From WRMR01 sp031548645 (GTDB lineage: Bacteria > Planctomycetota > Planctomycetia > Pirellulales > Thermoguttaceae), in assembly GCA_031548645.1 (NCBI GenBank), contig JAVBQX010000075.1, forward strand, positions 1-11,038: 11,038 bases of DNA. Reading direction: 5' to 3'. Position 1 is the first letter of the stretch; every line of letters begins with the position of its first letter. Made by a program: the position numbers and the translations under genes. This document shows positions 6,369 to 11,038 of this stretch, piece after piece. Under the pieces are notes generated by a model. That model did not search any database. It was given only the letters and a program-made list of their open reading frames with translations, and had not been told where the DNA came from.

Positions 6369-7298
6369 TTATTGCTTCAGATCGGCGTATTCCGCGATCC
6401 ATTTCCGGGAATAGTCCACCGCTTCCAGGCCGATATCGCAAAGCGGCGTACAGTGGAAGATCATCCCCTCGATTTGGCCCGCCTTGAATTTTTCCAGCGC
6501 GAAATCGAGTTGGAGCTTCATCAGTTCCATGGTAATCGGCTTTGCGTTGCCGAAGTCCCACATGTAGACGCCTAACAAGGTCGGTTTGTCGGGGACGATT
6601 TCACGATACTTTTTGAAATTGGTCTCCAACGCAACCAGGTCGGTGGCGTGCCATGTCCAAAACGAAACGACGTCGCACACGTCGATATGCGTCTTGATCC
6701 CCGGCACGAGTTGGTTGGAGTAGAGCACGACGGACAAGTCGACCGGCCGCTTCAGGTCATTCATTTCCTTTTTCAAACCGTGTATTTCCTCCAGCGATAA
6801 AACCGCCGGTGAAACGCTTTCTCCTTCCCGCGGAATGGCATCTCCGTGATAATAATCGTCGAGATACAAACTGACGAGGTTCGGCATTTTTTCGACCATC
6901 TCGAACCCCCATTTTTTCTTCTGCTCATAAGATTGGGGGGCCCCGTCAACGACACTCCAAGCGACACGTTTCGTTTTGCGGAATTGCCTGGCATATTCGT
7001 CAAAAGGCGGTTCCGGCTTCCCCATCCAGCGGATCACGCACACATTGGGGATTCCCATCGAGTCGATCGCGTCGGCCATGTCGATGTTTTTTCCCACCGG
7101 AATGTTGCATATCCCGTTTGTCGTGCCGGGACCGTGCCCCCACATCCAAAGCCGGTCGCGAAGATTCGGTTCGTATTTCCGCAGGTCATTTGTCGCCCGG
7201 GAATCGGCAAACAGTCCCGGTGAAGCGAGCGTCGCCGCACCCACGGCGGTCGCCGCGAGAAAACCGCGACGCGAAAGTTTGTCATGATTTCGGCTCAT
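6369..7298 (-). CDS. Tat-exported protein of unknown function
   Basis: The 309-residue start at 7298 is chosen because AGGAGA lies 6 bases upstream and the Tat signal LSRRGFLAATAVGAATLAS (8-26) then sits at the N-terminus; the frame stays open a further 42 codons upstream without such support. The signal is followed by a probable cleavage region near GLFADSRA. The mature part shows alternating strand/helix text suggestive of a TIM barrel: LWMWGHGPGT (about 50-59), VCVIRWMG, KRVAWSVVDGAP, LVSLYLDDYYHGD, DLSVVLYSN, DVVSFWTWHATDL, TLLGVYMWDFGN and IEGMIFHCTP. The acidic, aromatic residues at strand ends (LDDYY, WDFGN) resemble glycoside-hydrolase-like barrels, but no catalytic pair can be assigned, so function is left open. 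It converges on the PAAR-like gene with a 35-bp gap, and its promoter lies in the divergent region shared with the CAP-like gene. Confidence 0.8.
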   Translation of the reverse strand: MSRNHDKLSRRGFLAATAVGAATLASPGLFADSRATNDLRKYEPNLRDRLWMWGHGPGTTNGICNIPVGKNIDMADAIDSMGIPNVCVIRWMGKPEPPFDEYARQFRKTKRVAWSVVDGAPQSYEQKKKWGFEMVEKMPNLVSLYLDDYYHGDAIPREGESVSPAVLSLEEIHGLKKEMNDLKRPVDLSVVLYSNQLVPGIKTHIDVCDVVSFWTWHATDLVALETNFKKYREIVPDKPTLLGVYMWDFGNAKPITMELMKLQLDFALEKFKAGQIEGMIFHCTPLCDIGLEAVDYSRKWIAEYADLKQ

Positions 7299-7344
7299 GA
7301 ATTTTCTCCTGTTGTGTTTGATCGTCAAAGGGATCGCAAACCGC

Positions 7345-7358
7345 GGATATAAATATCC
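7345..7358. promoter_or_regulatory. Operator-like inverted repeat GGATAT-AA-ATATCC
   Basis: Perfect 6-bp arms flank a 2-bp centre, 47-60 bp upstream of the minus-strand Tat-protein start at 7298. That is a typical place for a regulator site overlapping a promoter, and the AT-rich core could itself contribute a -10. It is a single site and may be chance. Confidence 0.3.
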
Positions 7359-7515
7359 ATGCTGAATCCAGTCGTTTTTTTCATGTGATTTTCCTAATAT
7401 AACTTCGTCACGTCCCGAAAACAAGGTTTTTTATGATCGTCGGAATTGATCGAAGCGTTTGCTGGTGTTTTGTTTAACGCGCAGTTTTCTTGATTATTGA
7501 CGAAAAAATTTTGCC

Positions 7516-7558
7516 GAAAAAGAATTTTTCTGGACAACCGGAATTTTCTGACTACACT
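7516..7558 (+). promoter_or_regulatory. Putative sigma70-type promoter with adjacent inverted repeat
   Basis: TGGACA (7531-7536, five of six to TTGACA) and TACACT (7553-7558, four of six to TATAAT) are 16 bp apart, which would place the start of transcription near 7565, about 95 bp before the ATG at 7662. Directly upstream is the inverted repeat GAAAAA-GAA-TTTTTC (7516-7530) inside a run of A and T tracts, which could act as an UP-like element or an operator. The spacing is acceptable, but such matches are common in AT-rich DNA. Confidence 0.45.
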
Positions 7559-7661
7559 AACGGGATTAGCCAACCCGTCTTATCAATTCTTCTCGTATGA
7601 TCTTGGCGTTTTGCTTTTCCCCCCTTCTTTCCATGAGACTTCGATCCACGAGTATTAAAAC

Positions 7662-9128
7662 ATGCGACAAAATACGAAAAACCTTATCTCCGCTGGTGTT
7701 GCGAGCTGCACAGTTTGTTTCGCGGTCGCACTGCTGGTTTTTGCCACATTGGCAACCCATGCCTCGCCGCCCACATTTTCGACCGGAAGCTCAGGCAAAG
7801 GTCGATTTGAAAATGTAGTAAAAAAATCAATAAAAGCTGAAGTTTCCGACCAAGTTAAAGAAAATGAAGCCGGAAATTTGCCGAAAGACGATAAATCCAT
7901 TGGCGACAATGATTTAAGTGATGGCAAGCCAAGCGATTCCGTCGTCCACCTGCCGCCTGTAGCGAACGAACAATCCGCCGAAAAACAGCCGGTACTGCCG
8001 CCGGAGCAATCAACCGACGATCAATGGCCCGATTGGCTGACGGATTACCGTGCAGCTTGTCAAAAAGGCAAAGCCGAGCAAAAAATGGTGCTCGTCTATT
8101 TTTATGACACGAATTCCGATTCGCCATACAAAAAATTTGAAGCCGATGCGTTGGCCGATGAGGAAGTGCAGGCCCATCTCGCGGATTACATTCGCGTCCG
8201 CATTCCCGTTACGGCCAAACTGTCGCCCGTCGATGGTCAGGATTCCATTCAGCTTCCCGGGACGGATGAAGACCGGCAAGAGTTGGACAAAACCCCGGTC
8301 GACGACACAGCGGATATCACTCAGATTGCGCATAAGCCAGAACCGTCGACGGGGACAAGACACACGGCGATGCGTCCCAGCGGCGAAACGATCGACGCGA
8401 CGAAACTCATCACCCCCGGTCGCGACATGGGCAGCGTTCGGCAGTTGAAAGCGGAAACCTTCGACCTGACGTTCGCCGATCTCGACAAAGAAACCATGCT
8501 GATCCGGCATCCGGCGTTTTACGAAATGCTCAACACGCCCGGCATCGCGATCATTGATTATGAACACGAGGACGCCGCATATTACGGCAATATCGTCAGC
8601 GTGTTTCCGTTTTTGAATAAAAAGCCGTATACGGTCGAGGAAACCCGGGCGATGCTCACCCTCCCGCCGGGAACGGTGACGCAGCGGTCGGTCATTTTCG
8701 CCGTGCGAATCCATCCGGACCACCCCAAGAGTACGAACGGGGAAGTCAGCTCGCGACTGGCTGAAGAAGCCCGCTCGCACAGCCAATATCAGGCCGACAT
8801 CCGCAAGCAGGGACACCACAATTGGGATCGCCGTTTCCGGAAAATCAACCTGGCGCTGCCGTCCGAACTTTGGGCCAGCGAAGTCTGTGCCGAAAGCTGG
8901 CCCGGCCAACACCTGTTGGAATCGGCCATCGAATGCGTCCGCTGCTGGCGCTTTTCCGAAGGACACTGGTCGGCCGTTTCCGCGGAACATCCGTTTTACG
9001 GATACGACATGAAACTCGGCACCAACGGCATCTGGTACGGCACCGGCGTGTTCGGCAAATGGCGCCACCCGACGCTGGCCAAATCCGGAAAACTCACCGG
9101 CGGCGAAATGCAATCGCAAAAACGGTAA
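7662..9128 (+). CDS. Exported protein with thioredoxin-like region (no CxxC) and CAP/SCP-like C-terminal domain
   Basis: The 488-residue product has an N-terminal signal sequence or anchor (hydrophobic about 11-31, AHA-like end THAS), then a low-complexity hydrophilic linker rich in Ser, Asp, Lys and Pro (about 36-118). Residues about 123-187 (PDWLTDYRAACQKGKAEQKMVLVYFYD..) match the layout of thioredoxin_7/DUF255-like domains, where the helix after the first strand carries CxxC; here the place reads NSDSPYKKF, so redox activity is not expected. After a second linker, residues about 365-465 look like a CAP/SCP domain: EEARSHS, GHHNWDRRF, EVCAESWPGQ, CVRCWRFSEGHWSAVS and GYDM..GIWYGTGVFG correspond to the helix, His/Arg, Glu and W-x-x-S-x-GH motifs of that superfamily. 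CAP proteins are secreted and of diverse function; the Cys residues (409, 425, 428) could form a disulfide. The assignment is by eye and is moderate. A terminator-like hairpin follows. Confidence 0.82.
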   Translation: MRQNTKNLISAGVASCTVCFAVALLVFATLATHASPPTFSTGSSGKGRFENVVKKSIKAEVSDQVKENEAGNLPKDDKSIGDNDLSDGKPSDSVVHLPPVANEQSAEKQPVLPPEQSTDDQWPDWLTDYRAACQKGKAEQKMVLVYFYDTNSDSPYKKFEADALADEEVQAHLADYIRVRIPVTAKLSPVDGQDSIQLPGTDEDRQELDKTPVDDTADITQIAHKPEPSTGTRHTAMRPSGETIDATKLITPGRDMGSVRQLKAETFDLTFADLDKETMLIRHPAFYEMLNTPGIAIIDYEHEDAAYYGNIVSVFPFLNKKPYTVEETRAMLTLPPGTVTQRSVIFAVRIHPDHPKSTNGEVSSRLAEEARSHSQYQADIRKQGHHNWDRRFRKINLALPSELWASEVCAESWPGQHLLESAIECVRCWRFSEGHWSAVSAEHPFYGYDMKLGTNGIWYGTGVFGKWRHPTLAKSGKLTGGEMQSQKR

Positions 9129-9146
9129 ACGACGATTTTGCGTAAT

Positions 9147-9197
9147 TTTCCCTCGTTGACGTAGCAAGCGGCGAGGGAAACGCTGTTCATTTTTTTT
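9147..9197 (+). terminator. Rho-independent terminator candidate after the CAP-like gene
   Basis: A perfect 9-bp stem, TTTCCCTCG (9147-9155) with CGAGGGAAA (9172-9180), closes a 16-nt loop in which TTG and CAA can also pair. Eight T residues follow at 9190-9197, nine bases after the stem. It lies 18 bp past the stop codon at 9128. The distance to the T-run is longer than ideal, so efficiency is uncertain, but the position fits. Confidence 0.5.
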
Positions 9198-9212
9198 CAC
9201 CGTGACATGCCG

Positions 9213-9233
9213 GATTTTTTTTTGTCGGCGCAA
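9213..9233. repeat. 21-bp direct repeat, left copy, with following hairpin
   Basis: This 21-bp copy (GA, a run of nine T, then GTCGGCGCAA) matches the copy at 9452-9472 at 19 of 21 positions; the two differences are T to C within the T-run. Its GCGCAA end opens a perfect 9-bp stem, GCGCAAAAC (9228-9236) with GTTTTGCGC (9255-9263), whose loop contains the small stem AGGC-TTTC-GCC. On the minus strand this inner loop reads GGC-GAAA-GCC, a GNRA-type tetraloop. Confidence 0.65.
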
Positions 9234-9262
9234 AACCCAGGCTTTCGCCAATAAGTTTTGCG

Positions 9263-9449
9263 CAAGAACAGCAGCCGGGAACGCAGAGAGTGCAACGAAC
9301 GGAGTGACCGGGGGACACGTTTGCCATTTTGTGCAAGATTTCAATTCCTGCGATGTTCCTTGTATGAGCAGGGGAATTGAACATTTTCCCGGTTGGAAAA
9401 TCCTCACCCCGGTCACTCCGCTGCGCTGCGTTCCCGGCTGCTGTTCTTG
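9263..9449. repeat. Large nested inverted repeat element, 187 bp
   Basis: The outer arms 9263-9286 and 9426-9449 are perfectly complementary over 24 bp (CAAGAACAGCAGCCGGGAAC and four more). After an internal length difference (13 bp against 5 bp) pairing resumes for 14 bp, CGGAGTGACCGGGG at 9300-9313 with 9407-9420. The centre contains a further inverted repeat, TCAATTCCTGC (9341-9351) with GCAGGGGAATTGA (9368-9380). As RNA or single-stranded DNA it would fold into a long cruciform-like hairpin. It carries no gene. Such elements are typical of MITEs or of intergenic repeat families; a plain terminator would be much shorter. It separates the convergent CAP-like and sugar permease genes. Confidence 0.8.
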
Positions 9450-9451
9450 TT

Positions 9452-9472
9452 GATTTCTTTCTGTCGGCGCAA
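9452..9472. repeat. 21-bp direct repeat, right copy, with hairpin reaching into the permease gene
   Basis: This is the second copy of the 21-bp repeat at 9213-9233. As in the left copy, its GCGCAA end (9467-9472) opens a stem: GCGCAA with TTGCGC (9495-9500) and CTCAG (9475-9479) with CTGAG (9489-9493), 11 bp in all with a small bulge. The hairpin covers the stop codon and last residues of the sugar permease gene, which ends at 9476 on the minus strand. No T-run follows it on the minus strand, so it is not a classical terminator. Confidence 0.6.
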
Positions 9473-9475
9473 GCC

Positions 9476-11038
9476 TCAGTCGGTGATTCTGAGTTTGCGC
9501 TGCATTTCTTCGAGCGGCACCTGTTTCGTTTCCGGCATGAGGAAGATGACCCAGAGGAGCTGGAGGACCATCAGGCCGGAGAAGCCGTAAAAAATCGCCG
9601 AGGGGCCGAGCATTCCCAACAGCGGCGGAAACAGCGACGAAACCGCGGCGCAGAGAACCCAGTGCGTGAACGAGCCGAGCGCCTGCCCCTGGGCCCGGAC
9701 GCGGTTCGGGAAGATTTCGCCGATGAACGTCCAGATGCACGCGCCGCTGCCGAACGCGTGCGAGGCGATGAAAAACATGAGCCCGCCCAGCACGATGAGA
9801 ATGCCCTGCATAGGGACCACCGGGGTCATATTGAGCATCTTCATCATTCCGCCGGCCATGACTTCCAGTTGTTTGACGTCCAATGGCAGGAGCGAGTTTT
9901 TCAACTCTTCCTTATAGCGGGCGGTTCTCATGACCGGATTTTTTCCCTCGCCATACAGTAAAGACTGTATGACAATCGTATCGTCCGCGACAACGTACAG
10001 GTCAATCAGGGATTCCTTGTAGCGTTCTTCCCAGAAAACCTTGTTCGCTTCGTCCGCCGTTTCGGCGTTTTTTCGGTATTCGACGGTTTTCTTTTGCGAC
10101 TGGTCGACGGCGTAATTGGCGATCGCCACCTTGAACTGCGGGGCGTAAACCAGGAAGGTCGTGGCCACGATCGCCATGCTGGCGATATAGCCCAGCGAAC
10201 CGGCGAACATGAGCAGACGTCGTCCGAAACGGTCGACGACGGCCAGCGCGGCCATCGTGAACACGAGGTTCGTCAGACCGATGATGACCGGAAGGAACAT
10301 GGCCAGTTGCTCGTCGGCGCCGGTCATTTCGAAAATCGTGGGGGCGTAATACAAAATCGCGTTGATGCCCGAAAGCTGATTGAAGGCCGCGATGCAGATC
10401 GCCAGCATGATGGGGAAACGCAGCCGACGCGAGAAAAAGACCTCGCGGCCGCCGGCCTGTTCGGCTTCGATGGCGCCGCGGATGATTTCGATTTCCTTGT
10501 CCGTGTCGCCCGCGTCGGTGCCCAGGCGGTTGAGGATGCCGCGGGCTTTTTCGATTCTGTCTTTCGTGATGAGCCAGCGGGGACTTTCCGGCGTGGTGAA
10601 GAGCAGGAAGAAAAACGCCGCCGCGGGGACCGCCTCGACGCCGAACATCCAGCGCCAGGCGTTGTCGCCGAAGTCCATGCGCGAAATGGCGTAATTCGTG
10701 AAGAACGCGAGCAGGATGCCGAACACGATGTTGAACTGCGTCAGGCCGACGAGAAAGCCCCGCGATTTGGCCGGCGAAATCTCCGCCGTATAAAGCGGCG
10801 AAACGACGGACGCGGCCCCGACGGCGATCCCGCCGAGGAAACGGAAGAACAGGAAGGAAAACCACAGCCCCTGTTCGCCGCCGAAGGAAAGCAGTTCGGG
10901 CCAGGCGCTGCCGACGGCGGAAATGAAATAGAACACGGCCATGAGGATCAGCGTCGGCTTGCGGCCGAAGCGGTTCGAGGGAAACTGGGCCGTCGCCGCG
11001 CCGAGGATCGTGCCGATCAACGCGGAGGACACCGTGAA
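9476..11038 (-). CDS. MFS sugar/proton symporter, XylE-like, N-terminus outside window
   Basis: The frame is open to the right edge, and the visible part starts inside TM2 (VSSALIGTILGAATA), so TM1 is missing here. Sugar porter family marks are clear, numbered from the GTG at 11032: NRFGRKP in the TM2-3 loop (20-26), FFRFLGGIAVGAAS (62-75), AEISPAKSRG (83-92), PESPRWL (148-154), the substrate-site text NQLSGINAILYYAP (218-231), VDRFGRR in the TM8-9 loop (266-272), SGACIWTFIGEIFP (429-442) and PETKQVPLEEM (500-510). Compared with E. coli XylE as remembered, sugar-contacting Asn and Trp positions are kept (N224, N255, W434, W458), while the residue matching Q415 is His457. This predicts uptake of a monosaccharide by proton symport in the inner membrane. 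Unusual is a hydrophilic insertion of about 100 residues (about 300-408) in the periplasmic loop between TM9 and TM10. The gene converges on the CAP-like gene. Confidence 0.92.
   Translation of the reverse strand, partial: FTVSSALIGTILGAATAQFPSNRFGRKPTLILMAVFYFISAVGSAWPELLSFGGEQGLWFSFLFFRFLGGIAVGAASVVSPLYTAEISPAKSRGFLVGLTQFNIVFGILLAFFTNYAISRMDFGDNAWRWMFGVEAVPAAAFFFLLFTTPESPRWLITKDRIEKARGILNRLGTDAGDTDKEIEIIRGAIEAEQAGGREVFFSRRLRFPIMLAICIAAFNQLSGINAILYYAPTIFEMTGADEQLAMFLPVIIGLTNLVFTMAALAVVDRFGRRLLMFAGSLGYIASMAIVATTFLVYAPQFKVAIANYAVDQSQKKTVEYRKNAETADEANKVFWEERYKESLIDLYVVADDTIVIQSLLYGEGKNPVMRTARYKEELKNSLLPLDVKQLEVMAGGMMKMLNMTPVVPMQGILIVLGGLMFFIASHAFGSGACIWTFIGEIFPNRVRAQGQALGSFTHWVLCAAVSSLFPPLLGMLGPSAIFYGFSGLMVLQLLWVIFLMPETKQVPLEEMQRKLRITD

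Larger units (their letters stand above)
7299..7661. other. 363-bp AT-rich divergent intergenic region
   Basis: The gap lies between two divergently transcribed genes for exported proteins. It holds a strong ribosome binding site for the minus-strand gene (AGGAGA on the minus strand, complement of 7305-7310, 6 bases before its ATG), two short inverted repeats listed separately, A/T tracts around 7502-7530, and a plausible plus-strand promoter. Short frames within it show no coding signs. The plus-strand ATG at 7662 has no Shine-Dalgarno sequence. Confidence 0.6.

Noticed and set aside
9228..9263. Integron attC site, suggested by the hairpin with AAAAC and GTTTT ends
   Set aside because: The ends do not fit the RYYYAAC and GTTRRRY core sites, and there is no cassette or integrase context.
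8010..9740. Long minus-strand open frame of 576 codons across the CAP-like gene, the repeat cluster and part of the permease gene
   Set aside because: It lies antisense to one well-supported gene and out of frame in another, runs through the hairpin cluster, is full of Arg/Gly/Pro as expected of shadow frames in GC-rich DNA, and has no recognisable domain.
1..11038. CRISPR array, tRNA or rRNA gene
   Set aside because: No regularly spaced repeat series, cloverleaf-like sequence or conserved rRNA segment was seen on reading both strands.

Overview
The window looks like a piece of a planctomycete chromosome, or of a close relative in the PVC group. This is an inference from four signs: GC-rich coding DNA with AT-rich gaps, two Tat-signal (SRRxFL) secreted proteins of uncharacterised TIM-barrel or lineage-restricted type, an exosortase, and REP-like intergenic repeats built on the core GCCCGAAGCGTAAGCGACGG. 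No rRNA, tRNA, CRISPR array or transposase gene was seen. Nothing here identifies the genus.

Left third (1-4710, all minus strand): an exopolysaccharide/exosortase block. Read in transcription order it is an exosortase with a long proline-rich N-terminal tail (4710-3535), a Wzz/GumC-type chain-length protein with a C-terminal tyrosine-kinase-like domain whose nucleotide-binding motifs are eroded (3482-1281), and a membrane-anchored TPR protein that runs off the left edge (1037-1). A 164-bp element with 30-bp inverted termini, either MITE-like or a pair of REP sequences (1103-1266), sits between the last two genes. The likely joint role is assembly of a surface polysaccharide and processing of surface proteins, but no sorting-signal substrate is visible.

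Middle (4711-7298): a 516-bp divergent gap holding one operator-like inverted repeat, then a plus-strand pair. The first is a Tat-exported xylose-isomerase-like TIM-barrel protein (5227-6084). The second, 18 bp downstream, is a 76-residue protein made almost entirely of three copies of a PTVLIxGRPAA unit that resembles the PAAR motif (6103-6333). A Tat-exported protein of unknown function (7298-6369) converges on it.

Right third (7299-11038): a 363-bp divergent gap with a plausible sigma70-type promoter, then a secreted protein that combines a thioredoxin-like region lacking CxxC with a CAP/SCP-like C-terminal domain (7662-9128). A dense cluster of hairpins, direct repeats and inverted repeats follows (9147-9500). 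Last is a XylE-like sugar/proton symporter (11038-9476) whose first helix lies outside the window and which carries an unusual insertion of about 100 residues between TM9 and TM10. The two exported proteins and the sugar permease could belong to carbohydrate use, but they are not one transcription unit.

The points most worth a second look are the PAAR-like mini-protein, the catalytic His-to-Asp change in the exosortase, the eroded kinase domain beside it, the 164-bp inverted-repeat element, and the layered repeat cluster downstream of the permease gene.
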